Below, one piece after another: positions 35,897-44,830 of a DNA stretch of 64,000 bases. Where the stretch lies: positions 310,001-374,000 of the forward strand of contig NZ_NQMO01000003.1 of NCBI RefSeq assembly GCF_002257645.1, read 5' to 3'. Position numbers and translations under genes: made by a program. The notes beneath the pieces are model-generated. The model was given only the letters and a program-made list of their open reading frames with translations, made no database searches and was not told where the DNA came from. The stretch is from Paenibacillus sp. XY044 (lineage in GTDB: Bacteria > Bacillota > Bacilli > Paenibacillales > Paenibacillaceae). Within the stretch, counting starts at the first letter, position 1; each line of letters begins with the position of its first letter.

Positions 35897-35923
35897 AATC
35901 ACGAATTACACATTTTAGGAGGG
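35888..35923 (+). promoter_or_regulatory. translational attenuator hairpin sequestering the cat ribosome binding site
   Basis: CCCTCCTAAAAT (35888-35899) pairs perfectly over 12 bp with ATTTTAGGAGGG (35912-35923), leaving a 12-base loop. The right arm contains the AGGAGGG site seven bases before the cat ATG. A ribosome stalled on the leader would free that site. Confidence 0.9.
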
Positions 35924-35930
35924 CTCATAA

Positions 35931-36581
35931 ATGAAATTTATTCCGATACAAACCGGACAGTGGGACAGACAGCCTTATTTTGATCACTATTTTAATCAGA
36001 GTCGGTGCACCTTCAGCATGACGGCCAACATCGATATTACCTTGCTGCTGAACGAGCTGAAGAAGAGGGAGATGAAGTTGTACCCCGCCTTTTTGTACAT
36101 GCTGTCCAGAGTCGTAAATGCGCATGTGGAGTTTCGGATGGATATCCGGGAGGAGCAGGTTGGTTATTGGGAGCAGATGAGTCCGAGCTACACGATTTTT
36201 CACCCGGAAAACAACACCTTTTCCGCAATCTGGACCGATTACTACAGCAGCTATGAGCGCTTTCTGGAGCATTACCGGGAGGATCAGCTTCGTTATCGAC
36301 AAAGCATGGGACTGTTTACGAAAATAAATATGCCGTCTCATACCTTCTCCGTCTCCATGATTCCGTGGGTCAGCTTTACCGGCTTTAATCTGAATTTGGA
36401 TCACGGCGGAAGCTACCTGCTGCCGATCATAACGGGAGGCAAGTTCTTTAAGGAACATCAGCGCGTTCTGCTCCCGGTATCGCTGCAGGTGCATCATGCC
36501 GTCTGCGACGGATACCATGCCGGAATGTTTATGCATGAGCTGCAGCAGCACGCTGATACCTACGCAGATTGGATGGATTGA
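35931..36581 (+). CDS. catA: chloramphenicol O-acetyltransferase, type A
   Basis: Transfers acetyl from acetyl-CoA to the 3-hydroxyl of chloramphenicol, inactivating it. The 216 residues are the normal type A trimer-forming length. The catalytic motif H-H-A-V-C-D-G-Y-H lies near residue 188; the family N-terminal block reads WDRQPYFDHYF; NINMPSHTFSVSMIPW-type and SFTGFNLNL segments are in place. Expression is probably induced by sub-inhibitory drug through the leader hairpin. No mobile element flanks it and base use is like its neighbours, so it looks like a resident chromosomal gene. Confidence 0.93.
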   Translation: MKFIPIQTGQWDRQPYFDHYFNQSRCTFSMTANIDITLLLNELKKREMKLYPAFLYMLSRVVNAHVEFRMDIREEQVGYWEQMSPSYTIFHPENNTFSAIWTDYYSSYERFLEHYREDQLRYRQSMGLFTKINMPSHTFSVSMIPWVSFTGFNLNLDHGGSYLLPIITGGKFFKEHQRVLLPVSLQVHHAVCDGYHAGMFMHELQQHADTYADWMD

Positions 36582-36619
36582 GGCTGCAAACGCTAAACAT
36601 TGGGATGAAAGGATTCTCA

Positions 36620-36646
36620 GGGGACCCTTACAGGGTCCCTTTTTTG
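36620..36646 (+). terminator. terminator of the cat gene
   Basis: GGGACCC-TTACA-GGGTCCC stem followed by seven T. Confidence 0.92.
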
Positions 36647-36809
36647 TTGTTGATTGTTCAGCGCGGCCGGGTTTTAAAATTTTCATTGCCTAAGATGATG
36701 ATTTTATGGGACCTATAGAAATCAAACCTACTTCCTGAATTTCTCACCTCCCTTTTGAAGTCCATTCACGGCATAATGAACCCATACCAAATAAAAAGGG
36801 GATAACAAG

Positions 36810-38162
36810 ATGGCAAAGATGTCGAAATTATTAAGCATCGTGCTTACAGGCACCTTGGCGCTTAGTCTTACGGCTTGTGGAAGCGGTAACAAGGGAGATT
36901 CGGGCAGCAGCGCATCCGGCGCGGCCGGATCCGGCAGCAGTGCATCCGACACATCGAAGGACAAGAACATCACGATTACTTTCCAAAACATCTATCCGGA
37001 CCCGACGGATCCGAAGAACAAGATCATGAACAAGATCGTGGATCAGTACGAGAAGGATCATCCGAATGTCAAAATCGAACTGGATTCGCTCAACACCGAC
37101 CAGCAGAAGCTGAAGCTGAAAACGCAGGCAGCCTCCAAGGAAATCCCGGACATTACGGTCGTGAACCCGGCGGCACAAATGCAGCCGTTTGTCGATGCCA
37201 AGCTGCTGGCTCCGCTCGATGACATGCTGGCCGAGAACGGTCTGAAGGACACGTTCCAGGACGGGCTTCTCGACTGGTACAGCTTTGACGGCAGCACCTA
37301 TGCGGTACCGGACGGCAACAACATCGGCGTGGTGTACTACAATAAAGAGCTGTTCGAACAAGGCGGCGTGAAGGTTCCAAGCACGTTTGAGGAAATGATC
37401 GACGTCATCAAGACACTGAAATCCAAAGGCATTCAGCCGATGGCGATCGGCGAGAAAGACACCTGGACCGGTTCGTTCCTGTTCATGAACATGCTGCTCC
37501 GCACGAACAACGGCCCTGGATTCCTGAAAGACGTCCTCGACAAGAAAAAGACGTTTGAAGATCCGGCCTTCGTAGAGGCGGTCGACGCGTTCCAAAACCT
37601 CGTACAAGCCGGAGCCTTCCAGGAAGGCGCGACATCCTTTGATTACAATGCCGGCGAAAACCTGTTCAAAACCGGCAAAGCAGCGATGTACTACATGGGA
37701 ACTTGGGCAACCGGCGGCATAGAATCGTCTTCCGTAAACGGTAAGGTCGGCGTCTTCAAATTCCCGACGATCGGCGGTAAAGGCAATCCGGACGAGTTCA
37801 TGCTGGCACCGGGCAGCGCGTTCGCCATTTCGGCAGACAGCAAGCATTTGGCGGAAACGAAGGAGTTCCTCAACTACTTCATGCTGAACTTCCCGAAAGA
37901 AGCCTTTGATGCCAAAGGCGCGGTCGGGATCGGCCAGAAAGTGGATGGCGACTTCAAGGCTGCAGGATATTCCGAAATGGCGATGGACGTGCTGAACATG
38001 TTCAAGGAAGTCAAGGGCGGGGACCTGGCGTTTGACAACACGATGAATCCGGGCACGGCTCAGGTTCACCTCTCCAGCATTCAAAACCTGTTCGCCCAGA
38101 AGAAGAATTCTGCAGACGTGGCTAAAGAGCATCAAGCCGGCTTTGAAGATAACAATCAATAA
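36810..38162 (+). CDS. sugar ABC transporter substrate-binding lipoprotein
   Basis: Extracellular solute-binding family 1 protein of 450 residues with a lipoprotein signal (LTGTLALSLTAC) and a Ser/Gly/Ala-rich linker (about 23-50). The body has YEKDHPNVKIELDS, PDITVVNPAAQMQPFVD, YAVPDGNNIGVVYYNKELF and GKAAMYYMGTWA, the pattern of carbohydrate-binding proteins such as MsmE. The exact sugar is unknown. First of a five-gene cluster with two permeases and a two-component system; the large gap and hairpin behind it fit the higher expression usual for binding proteins. Confidence 0.9.
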   Translation: MAKMSKLLSIVLTGTLALSLTACGSGNKGDSGSSASGAAGSGSSASDTSKDKNITITFQNIYPDPTDPKNKIMNKIVDQYEKDHPNVKIELDSLNTDQQKLKLKTQAASKEIPDITVVNPAAQMQPFVDAKLLAPLDDMLAENGLKDTFQDGLLDWYSFDGSTYAVPDGNNIGVVYYNKELFEQGGVKVPSTFEEMIDVIKTLKSKGIQPMAIGEKDTWTGSFLFMNMLLRTNNGPGFLKDVLDKKKTFEDPAFVEAVDAFQNLVQAGAFQEGATSFDYNAGENLFKTGKAAMYYMGTWATGGIESSSVNGKVGVFKFPTIGGKGNPDEFMLAPGSAFAISADSKHLAETKEFLNYFMLNFPKEAFDAKGAVGIGQKVDGDFKAAGYSEMAMDVLNMFKEVKGGDLAFDNTMNPGTAQVHLSSIQNLFAQKKNSADVAKEHQAGFEDNNQ

Positions 38163-38208
38163 TTAACGATATAGCAATGCTCATAGAGAGAAACAGGTAT
38201 TTGACAAT

Positions 38209-38239
38209 GAAGGGAACGCATTTCGATGCCGTTCCCTTC
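38209..38239 (+). promoter_or_regulatory. intercistronic hairpin between binding-protein and permease genes
   Basis: GAAGGGAAC/GTTCCCTTC closes an inner GCAT-TTCG-ATGC stem. No T run follows, so it is more likely an mRNA-stabilising or partial-termination element than a full terminator. Confidence 0.65.
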
Positions 38240-38291
38240 AATTCCCATGAGGAATATTGCAGCCAAGAAGGAGAAGGAGGAGAGGTAAGTC

Positions 38292-39182
38292 GTGAACGTG
38301 CTGAAGGTCTCCCGCTGGACGATTGCCGCGTTTGTGCTTCCTTGCTTAATCATCTATATCGGTATTGTGTTTGTTCCCATTCTCGTGTCCCTGTACAGCG
38401 GAATGCTGGATTGGAACGGGATCGGTGAATCGACGTTCGTGGGTCTGGCCAATTTTAAAAAGCTGCTGTTCCACGACTCGGTTTTTTGGCCATCGGTTCG
38501 GAGAACGCTGATGTTTGCGGTTTTTTCCATGGCCGAGATTCCGATCGCGCTGTTCGTAGCCATACTGCTGAAGCGTTACGTGCGGAAGCCGAATTTTTTG
38601 GTTTCCAGCTACTTTTTACCGGTCATCCTGTCTGTCGTCGTCGTCGGCCAGCTGTGGAAAACGATCTACAACCCGGCTTCGATGGGCGGTATGCTGAATC
38701 AAATCCTGGATGCGGTCGGACTGCATTCCTGGGGAAGAGCCTGGCTGACCGACCCTTCGATCGCCATGTACTCGCTATATTTCGTCGCCCTGTGGCAGTA
38801 CTTGGGTTACCATACCCTGATTCAATTTACGGGCATTTCGAATGTCCCTGACGATGTGTACGAAGCGGCCCGAATCGATGGTGCCGAAGGTTTTAAAGCG
38901 GATTGGCACATTACGTTTCCGCTGGTTGTCCCGATTTTCAAAATTTCCATCGTGCTGGCCTTCATCGGGTCGCTGCAGTCCTTCGACATGATTATGGTCA
39001 TGACGGGCGGCGGACCGGCGCATGCCACGGACGTCATTTCCACGCACATGTACAATATGTCGTTTACGTCCATGAAATACGGTTACGGCAGCTCGATCGC
39101 TGCATTCCTGGTGGTACTCTGTCTGGCCGCTACGTTCTGCATCAACTTCATTTTCAACAAACTGGAGAAACGATACTCGTAA
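38292..39182 (+). CDS. sugar ABC transporter permease (MalF/MsmF type)
   Basis: A 296-residue inner-membrane subunit with six predicted helices, beginning WTIAAFVLPCLIIYIGIVFVPILVSLY. The EAA loop is YEAARIDGAEGFKADWHITFPLV, near residues 192-214, contacting an MsmK-type ATPase encoded elsewhere (none is present here). GTG start with GGAGGAGAGG upstream. Followed after 16 bases by the second permease. Confidence 0.92.
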   Translation: MNVLKVSRWTIAAFVLPCLIIYIGIVFVPILVSLYSGMLDWNGIGESTFVGLANFKKLLFHDSVFWPSVRRTLMFAVFSMAEIPIALFVAILLKRYVRKPNFLVSSYFLPVILSVVVVGQLWKTIYNPASMGGMLNQILDAVGLHSWGRAWLTDPSIAMYSLYFVALWQYLGYHTLIQFTGISNVPDDVYEAARIDGAEGFKADWHITFPLVVPIFKISIVLAFIGSLQSFDMIMVMTGGGPAHATDVISTHMYNMSFTSMKYGYGSSIAAFLVVLCLAATFCINFIFNKLEKRYS

Positions 39183-39198
39183 AGGAGGAAAATCGCTA

Positions 39199-40077
39199 AT
39201 GAACACAAGCACAGCCGTCGCTTTGAACAAGCAGGTGGCCGCATCCGGACGCAAACGGTTTTCCGTTACGAAGACTATCGTGTTTCTGGTGCTGGGCATT
39301 CTGTTTGTAACCCAGGTGTATCCGCTGTTGTGGCTGCTCCTGTATTCTTTGAAGTCCAATGAAGAAATTTTGTCGAGCAGTTTCTTCGCCCTGCCGCATT
39401 CGCCGCAGTGGAGCAATTACAGCGCTGCGCTGGAGGGCAACTATTTCCGCTATCTACTGAACAGCATTCTAGTCACTTCCGTGACGATGGTTACGGTCAT
39501 TATTCTCAGCTCCTTGTGCGCCTATGCGATCAGCCGTTTCCGGTGGCGCTTTGGCGGGGCAGTAATGATCGTATTCCTGATCGGAATGATGATTCCGATG
39601 CAGGCAACGCTGCTGCCGCTCATGATCATTTTCAAAAACATGCATATCCTGAATACGCATCTGTCGATCATTCTGCCGTATGTGGCATTTTCCATGCCGA
39701 TCGCCATCTTTATCTTAAGCGGCTTCATGAAAACCATTCCGCATGAAATCGAAGAATCCGCGGTGGTGGACGGGGCCGGGATCGGACGCATTTTCTCAAG
39801 CATCATCCTGCCGATTTCGGTACCGCCGGTGATGACGGTATGTATCCTGACGTTTATCAACATCTGGAACGAATATATTCTGGCCGCGACATTCATCTCA
39901 TCTGAGAAGTTGAAAACACTGCCGTTCGGCGTCAACAGCTTCGTCAGCCAATACTCGGTCAACTATGGGGCCATCGGCGCATTTCTCGTGCTGGGCGCGC
40001 TTCCGGTCATCATCATTTACTTCCTGCTGGCGGACAAGATCACCCAAGGCATGGTAGCAGGAGCAGTAAAAGGTTAG
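39199..40077 (+). CDS. sugar ABC transporter permease (MalG/MsmG type)
   Basis: Second channel subunit, 292 residues, six helices. The EAA loop is EESAVVDGAGIGRIFSSIILPIS near residue 188, and the characteristic FINIWNEYILAATF follows. AAAGGAGG precedes the ATG. With the preceding gene it forms the membrane heterodimer; the cluster lacks an ATPase gene, as is common where one shared MsmK serves several sugar importers. Confidence 0.92.
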   Translation: MNTSTAVALNKQVAASGRKRFSVTKTIVFLVLGILFVTQVYPLLWLLLYSLKSNEEILSSSFFALPHSPQWSNYSAALEGNYFRYLLNSILVTSVTMVTVIILSSLCAYAISRFRWRFGGAVMIVFLIGMMIPMQATLLPLMIIFKNMHILNTHLSIILPYVAFSMPIAIFILSGFMKTIPHEIEESAVVDGAGIGRIFSSIILPISVPPVMTVCILTFINIWNEYILAATFISSEKLKTLPFGVNSFVSQYSVNYGAIGAFLVLGALPVIIIYFLLADKITQGMVAGAVKG

Positions 40078-40144
40078 TAGGGCAGAGACGGGTTCTGTGA
40101 TAGAATGACAAATGGATGACCGGATACGAAAGGGGAATGTATCT

Positions 40145-41971
40145 GTGGGGCGACATTTTCGTTCGATTCACAGCCGTCTTTTCTTGCTGTTTCTATGCTG
40201 CATGACCGGCATATTGATATTGATCAGCGCCGTGTATTATTTCCGGACGATTTCGATTATTCATACGAAGGTCAATGACATCGCCGAGAAGAACATCTCG
40301 CAGACCGCAGGGCTGTTCAACTCGCTGCTTCAAGGTTACAATAGCCTCTCCAAGTCGCTCAACAGCAACTACGAGCTGACCCGGCTGCTGCAGGAGACCC
40401 ATGTGAAAGAGACCGTCGCCATCGAAAACGAACGAACGATTACCAATATTATCGGGGCGGCGTATTATTCAAGGAACGAAATTACAGGCATCCATATTTT
40501 GACCGACAGCGGCAAAGTGTACAGTTATGAGCGCCAGTTTGCCGGGGTCATCGACAACAATTACGCCCAGACATCCTGGTACAACGAGCTGAACGCCTCG
40601 TCGGGCAACATGGTCTGGCTCGGGATCATGCCGGGATCGCCGATCAACACGATGCAGCAGAAGGAAAAAGTCTTCGTGTTCGGCCGGAAGCTGTATGATC
40701 TGAACACGCATAAGCAGCTTGGCATTATGGTCATTGAAGCGAATCCTTCGGCCATCATGGATGCGCTGTCCAATGTGACGATCAGCCCGGGCAGCCGCGT
40801 GTATTTGATCGACCAGAACAACAACATTATCGCTTCGACAGGTAAAAAAGGCATGGAGGCGCCGGACTTTGCCCGTATTCCGAAGCCGGGGACCGAGGAT
40901 GGCATTCTGGTAGACGATAGTTCGAGCCAACTGGTGGTCGCTGCCAATACGCCCATGGCGGGCTGGACCATATACGGATTCACCCCGAAGCACGACATTC
41001 AAGCGGAAGTGAACCAGACGACCCAATACCTCGTCATCGTACTGATCGTGCTCATTATCGTCTCAACGGTTCTGGCCACGCTCGTGTCGCGCAACATTGC
41101 TTCCCCGCTGAAGCTGCTGATCCGTGAAATGAAAAAAGTGGAGATGGGCAATTTCAGCGGTTCGGTCAATGTCGATTCGTTTGACGAAATTAACAGCCTG
41201 GTGTCTTCCTTCAACCGGATGGTGCACCGGATGGATGAGCTGATCGAGACGATCAAGGTCACGACCGTCAGCGAGAAAAACGCGCAGCTGCAGGCGCTGC
41301 AATCACAGGTGAATCCGCATTTTCTGTACAACACGCTGGACATGATTTACTGGATGCTGGATGAAAAAGGGAATGAGCGCCTCAGCCGGGTTATCCTGTC
41401 GCTGTCGCAGATGTTCCGATACAGCAGCAACTGGGAAGAAGCTTCGCGGACGACACTGCGTCAGGAATTGGAGCAGATCCGGCATTATTTGACCATCATC
41501 GGAAACCGGCTGGAGGACAGGCTAGTGCCGAAGATCGATGTAGAGGCACAGTGGATGGATGTCACGCTGCCGAAAATGACGATTCAGCCGATTATTGAAA
41601 ACGCTGTAAAATACGGGCTGGAGCCGCTGGATCGGCAGGGCGTGCTGCTGGTTACGGCGGAGCAGGTAATGGACGATCTGCATATCATCGTCCAAGATAA
41701 CGGGACGGGAATGAACGAAGACAGGTTGGTGCAGGTCAGAAGCTTGCTGGAAGGCGGGAATCGCACGTCGCCGAAAGGGGACGATGGCGGCCCGACACTT
41801 CGTCGAGGCATTGGTTTGAGCAACGTGCATGAGCGGATCCGGATGATGTTCGGCAGTCCGTACGGCATTTATTTGGACAGTCAGGAAGGGGAAGGAACGA
41901 CGGTAACCATTCGGTTACCGATCCGGCACCAAGGAGGAATGAAAGATGAACATTTTAGTCGTGGACGATGA
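40145..41971 (+). CDS. sensor histidine kinase, YesM/LytS-like type
   Basis: Membrane kinase of 608 residues. The first helix (about 10-33) and second (about 300-322) frame a roughly 265-residue extracellular sensor domain; a HAMP domain follows (ASPLKLLIREMKKVEMGNF). The His_kinase domain has QSQVNPHFLYNTLD with the phospho-accepting His near 392. The ATPase domain has IENAVKYGLE and QDNGTGMNEDRL, ending VTIRLP. It most likely senses the sugar or its binding protein. GTG at 40145 with AAAGGGGAA is preferred to an ATG at 40112. Overlaps the regulator gene by 26 bases. Confidence 0.9.
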   Translation: MGRHFRSIHSRLFLLFLCCMTGILILISAVYYFRTISIIHTKVNDIAEKNISQTAGLFNSLLQGYNSLSKSLNSNYELTRLLQETHVKETVAIENERTITNIIGAAYYSRNEITGIHILTDSGKVYSYERQFAGVIDNNYAQTSWYNELNASSGNMVWLGIMPGSPINTMQQKEKVFVFGRKLYDLNTHKQLGIMVIEANPSAIMDALSNVTISPGSRVYLIDQNNNIIASTGKKGMEAPDFARIPKPGTEDGILVDDSSSQLVVAANTPMAGWTIYGFTPKHDIQAEVNQTTQYLVIVLIVLIIVSTVLATLVSRNIASPLKLLIREMKKVEMGNFSGSVNVDSFDEINSLVSSFNRMVHRMDELIETIKVTTVSEKNAQLQALQSQVNPHFLYNTLDMIYWMLDEKGNERLSRVILSLSQMFRYSSNWEEASRTTLRQELEQIRHYLTIIGNRLEDRLVPKIDVEAQWMDVTLPKMTIQPIIENAVKYGLEPLDRQGVLLVTAEQVMDDLHIIVQDNGTGMNEDRLVQVRSLLEGGNRTSPKGDDGGPTLRRGIGLSNVHERIRMMFGSPYGIYLDSQEGEGTTVTIRLPIRHQGGMKDEHFSRGR

Positions 41972-43136
41972 GCATGTGATCCGTGATGGGATTAAGCGCA
42001 CCATCCACCGGGCCTATCCGCAGCATTATGTTCACCTGGCGGCAAATCCGGAGGAAGCGGTCCAGCAGCTGCGCAGGCACCGGATTGACCTGGTGCTGAC
42101 CGATATCCTCATGCCGGGTATGTCGGGCCTTGAACTGATGCAATTATGCCAAAGCAGCTATCCCCATATCAAATGGGTCATTATTTCGGCCTACTCCGAG
42201 TTCACCTACGCCCAAGAAGCCGTTAAGCTCGGGGCTAAGGACTATATGCTCAAGCCGATCGGGAAAGAGCTGCTGCTCTCCATGATATCGGGGCTGGCCG
42301 AAGAAATGGAGCGGGAGAATGAGATCGTGCGCGAGGCGGATCTGCTGAAGGCCAACCTGAAGTATTTGCGTGAAGCTGTATTTCAGCGCTGGGCGAGCGG
42401 ACTAGATACAGGGCGCCTCGATGTGGCTTCCATCATCGAAAGCTATCCGTCTTTTCAACTGGTGATGGTCAAGATGGAGAGCGACGCACCGGTTCATCTG
42501 GAACATTTTATTATCGAAAATGTGCTAGGTGAGCTGATTGAAGGGCACGGCCGCGGATTTGTGACGAGCATGGATGAAACGAGCCTGATCGGCCTAATCA
42601 CGTTGGAGGAAGAGGGAGGAATGAAACGCCTTACGGACGAACTGCGCGCAAACTTAAAACGCTGTGTGAAGGTGCCTTTCCAGATTCAGTCAACGGGGCT
42701 TATTACGGACATTCACCGGGTGCCGGAGGAAGTGCGGCGGATGCGTCAGGAATCGGCGTCTCTGGAGTACGAATACAATAATCCGGGCGGAAATCGCGCG
42801 ATCGAGGTCGCTGTTCAGTACATCAAAGCACATTATCATACGGATCTATCCCTGGAGAAGGTGGCTTCGGTTGTATTTCTGAATCCGGTCTACTTCAGCC
42901 AGCTGTTTAAGCAGAAGACGGGAAACGGCTTCAAGGAATACGTTACCAATCTGCGGATCGAACAAGCCAGCAGGCTGCTGCTGCAAACGCATTTGAAGCT
43001 GGCTGACATCTCGGAGAAAGTCGGATACGTAGACGTAAAGCATTTTACCCAAGTGTTCCGCAAAAAAATGGGGAAAACCCCGACGGAGTACCGGCTGGAG
43101 CAAACCCAGGATACCCGCGAGGTGTGCCCCACCTGA
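41946..43136 (+). CDS. response regulator, YesN/AraC type
   Basis: A 396-residue regulator paired with the upstream kinase. The receiver domain has DDEH at the acidic pocket, phospho-acceptor Asp53 in LVLTDILMPG, and the Lys in KPIGK. A helical linker of about 150 residues leads to the AraC-type double helix-turn-helix (about 285-385): DLSLEKVASVVFLNPVYFSQ and KLADISEKVGYVDVKHFTQVF. AAGGAGG precedes the ATG. It probably activates the sugar transporter operon in front of it; no target site can be named. Confidence 0.9.
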   Translation: MNILVVDDEHVIRDGIKRTIHRAYPQHYVHLAANPEEAVQQLRRHRIDLVLTDILMPGMSGLELMQLCQSSYPHIKWVIISAYSEFTYAQEAVKLGAKDYMLKPIGKELLLSMISGLAEEMERENEIVREADLLKANLKYLREAVFQRWASGLDTGRLDVASIIESYPSFQLVMVKMESDAPVHLEHFIIENVLGELIEGHGRGFVTSMDETSLIGLITLEEEGGMKRLTDELRANLKRCVKVPFQIQSTGLITDIHRVPEEVRRMRQESASLEYEYNNPGGNRAIEVAVQYIKAHYHTDLSLEKVASVVFLNPVYFSQLFKQKTGNGFKEYVTNLRIEQASRLLLQTHLKLADISEKVGYVDVKHFTQVFRKKMGKTPTEYRLEQTQDTREVCPT

Positions 43137-43201
43137 AATAGACCCTGCTGATCCTAGCGCCGAAAATAGACATAAGAAAAACGTCTATCGACGTACCTTC
43201 A

Positions 43202-43224
43202 AAGAAGACAGACCACGTCTTCTT
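43202..43224. terminator. hairpin downstream of the response regulator
   Basis: AAGAAGAC/GTCTTCTT perfect stem with a 7-base loop, lacking a clean T run; possible end of the plus-strand sugar operon. Confidence 0.4.
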
Positions 43225-43231
43225 ATCTCTT

Positions 43232-43273
43232 AAAAAGAGCCCTTGAGCTTCCTAGTAAGGAAGACAAGGGCTC
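43232..43273 (-). terminator. terminator of lexA
   Basis: On the minus strand GAGCCCTTG/CAAGGGCTC enclosing CTTCC/GGAAG, followed by five T. Confidence 0.85.
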
Positions 43274-43300
43274 TATTCCTGCTTGTCCAGCATCATCAGC

Positions 43301-43927
43301 TTAGTGAATATCGCGGAACAGCCCGACGACTTTACCCAGAATACTGACATGGTTCAGACGCAAAGGTTCGTAAGACGGGTTCTCCGGTTGAAGCCGGATA
43401 TGGTCCTTCTCCTTATAAAACGTCTTGACGGTCGCTTCATCCTCGTCCGTCATGGCAACGACGATGTCCCCGTTATCGGCTGTCTGCTGCTGTCTTACGA
43501 TGACGTAGTCACCGTTATGGATGCCCGCCTCGATCATACTGTCCCCAACGACGGAGAGCATAAACACTTTCTCATCCCCGACATAGTGCTGCGGCAGAGG
43601 GAAGTAATCCTCGATGTTCTCCGTCGCTGTGATCGGCACCCCTGCAGTGACTTTGCCTACCACGGGAACTCTGGCGATCGTATGCGTGAACAAGTTGCTG
43701 CTCTCTGATTCTTCTTGTCCCAATAGTTCAATGGCACGAGGCTTCGTAGGGTCTCTGCGGATCAAGCCTTTCTTCTCCAGTCGGTCCAAATGGCCGTGTA
43801 CGGTCGAGCTGGATGCCAGCCCTACCGCCTCGCCGATCTCTCTGACGGACGGAGGGTAACCCTTGGCGCGGACTTCATTTCTGATAAATTCCAATATCGC
43901 TTGCTGCCGGCTAGATATCTTTGACAT
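43301..43927 (-). CDS. lexA: SOS repressor LexA
   Basis: Represses DNA-damage genes and cleaves itself when RecA is activated. The 208 residues have an N-terminal winged helix ([24 protein letters not shown]), the scissile Ala95-Gly96 bond in VTAGVP, catalytic Ser130 (VVGDSM) and Lys168 (ATVKTF). It is divergent from yneA, and the shared 240-base region holds LexA-box candidates, one about 60 bases from the lexA start, consistent with autoregulation. Own terminator downstream. Confidence 0.96.
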   Translation of the reverse strand: MSKISSRQQAILEFIRNEVRAKGYPPSVREIGEAVGLASSSTVHGHLDRLEKKGLIRRDPTKPRAIELLGQEESESSNLFTHTIARVPVVGKVTAGVPITATENIEDYFPLPQHYVGDEKVFMLSVVGDSMIEAGIHNGDYVIVRQQQTADNGDIVVAMTDEDEATVKTFYKEKDHIRLQPENPSYEPLRLNHVSILGKVVGLFRDIH

Positions 43928-43987
43928 TCCCCATCAACCCCATTTAGTAACGTTTGGTAAAATTATAACATAGAACTGCCGTTCGTA

Positions 43988-44001
43988 CAAACATAAGTTC
44001 T
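43988..44001 (-). promoter_or_regulatory. candidate LexA box of lexA
   Basis: AGAACTTATGTTTG on the minus strand, a degenerate match to CGAACRNRYGTTYC, 61 bases upstream of lexA. Confidence 0.5.
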
Positions 44002-44073
44002 AAACGAACTTGCTTTGATGTGCCGGGACTTTTGAGGCTTCTTTAAGGAGAAAATCCGCCTACAAAAACATAG

Positions 44074-44085
44074 GAACAATTGTTC
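44074..44085. promoter_or_regulatory. LexA box upstream of yneA
   Basis: GAACAATTGTTC, a perfect palindrome carrying both GAAC/GTTC half-sites with four-base spacing, just upstream of the yneA -35. Confidence 0.75.
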
Positions 44086-44095
44086 GAAAAAAGTG

Positions 44096-44124
44096 TTGAA
44101 CAAAACAAGTGTTCGTGTTATATT
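44096..44124 (+). promoter_or_regulatory. sigma-A promoter of yneA
   Basis: TTGAAC, 17-base spacer, TATATT, sandwiched between LexA boxes. Confidence 0.8.
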
Positions 44125-44138
44125 GTTCTCATAAAACA

Positions 44139-44152
44139 AGAACAAACGTTTG
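44139..44152. promoter_or_regulatory. second LexA box of yneA
   Basis: AGAACAAACGTTTG; the inner R-N-R-Y positions fit the Bacillus consensus and it overlaps the expected transcription start region. Confidence 0.65.
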
Positions 44153-44166
44153 GAGGCGTAATATTT

Positions 44167-44547
44167 ATGCTGAAACACACTACATATCAAAGTATTTATA
44201 ATAACCCATCTGTTAACCAATCCGTGAATGAATCCATAGCCTCTCCATGGTTGAAGAAAGTCCAGGCCATCGTGTCCGGTCCTGCCTTGATCAAACTGGT
44301 GCTGGCGGCCCTCATTGTTTTGGTCGGATGCACAGGAGTCGTTCGTGTATTTGCGGGTACTTCGGATGATGTTCGGTTGGAGAAGAATGTTATTGTTCAG
44401 CAGGGTGATACGTTGTGGGGAATCGCTTCCGCCCATAAGCCGGAAGACATGGATATCCGCGCGTATATTATGGCGGTGAAGAAGTATAACGATTTATCCA
44501 GCAGTGAGATTGAAGCCGGAGAAGTGCTGACACTTCCTCAATATTAA
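44167..44547 (+). CDS. yneA: cell division suppressor YneA
   Basis: SOS-induced inhibitor of septation. The 126 residues have one membrane helix (IKLVLAALIVLVGCTGVV, about 42-60) and an extracytoplasmic LysM module (VQQGDTLWGIASAH to GEVLTLPQY), the YneA layout. GGAGG lies eight bases before the ATG. In B. subtilis lexA is divergent from yneA-yneB-ynzC; here the yneB recombinase gene is missing and ynzC follows directly. Confidence 0.9.
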   Translation: MLKHTTYQSIYNNPSVNQSVNESIASPWLKKVQAIVSGPALIKLVLAALIVLVGCTGVVRVFAGTSDDVRLEKNVIVQQGDTLWGIASAHKPEDMDIRAYIMAVKKYNDLSSSEIEAGEVLTLPQY

Positions 44548-44562
44548 TAGGAAATAAATGAT

Positions 44563-44603
44563 CAAGAGCTTGGAAAGGTGTGAACCTTGACAAGCTCTTT
44601 TTA
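44563..44603 (+). terminator. terminator between yneA and ynzC
   Basis: AAGAGCTTG/CAAGCTCTT stem enclosing AAGGT..ACCTT, followed by TTTT. Confidence 0.85.
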
Positions 44604-44647
44604 TCATGGCAAAGTTAGGTATGAATTGAATAATGGAGGAGTAGTTT

Positions 44648-44830
44648 ATGGATATCGACAGCGTTGTGGAAAGAATCAACGAGCTTGCGCGCAAGGAGAA
44701 GCAATCCGGCTTAACTGAAGAGGAAACTGCAGAACGGGCCAAGCTTCGTGAGAGGTACCTTCAGAATGTCCGCAGAAATTTCAGACAGCAGTTGGACTCG
44801 ATCGAATTTGTGGAAGACGAGAAGAAATAA
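44648..44830 (+). CDS. ynzC: YnzC family protein (DUF896)
   Basis: A 60-residue, mostly helical, highly charged protein: VVERINELARKEKQSGLTEEE then RAKLRERYLQNVRRNFRQQL. This is the DUF896 two-helix hairpin family; the B. subtilis member lies in the yneA operon and its function is not settled. GGAGGAG is six to seven bases before the ATG. A terminator separates it from yneA, so it may have its own promoter. Confidence 0.88.
   Translation: MDIDSVVERINELARKEKQSGLTEEETAERAKLRERYLQNVRRNFRQQLDSIEFVEDEKK

Noticed and set aside
36831..38159. 442-codon minus-strand frame opposite the sugar-binding protein
   Set aside because: Exactly mirrors the lipoprotein gene and has no start signal or family features.
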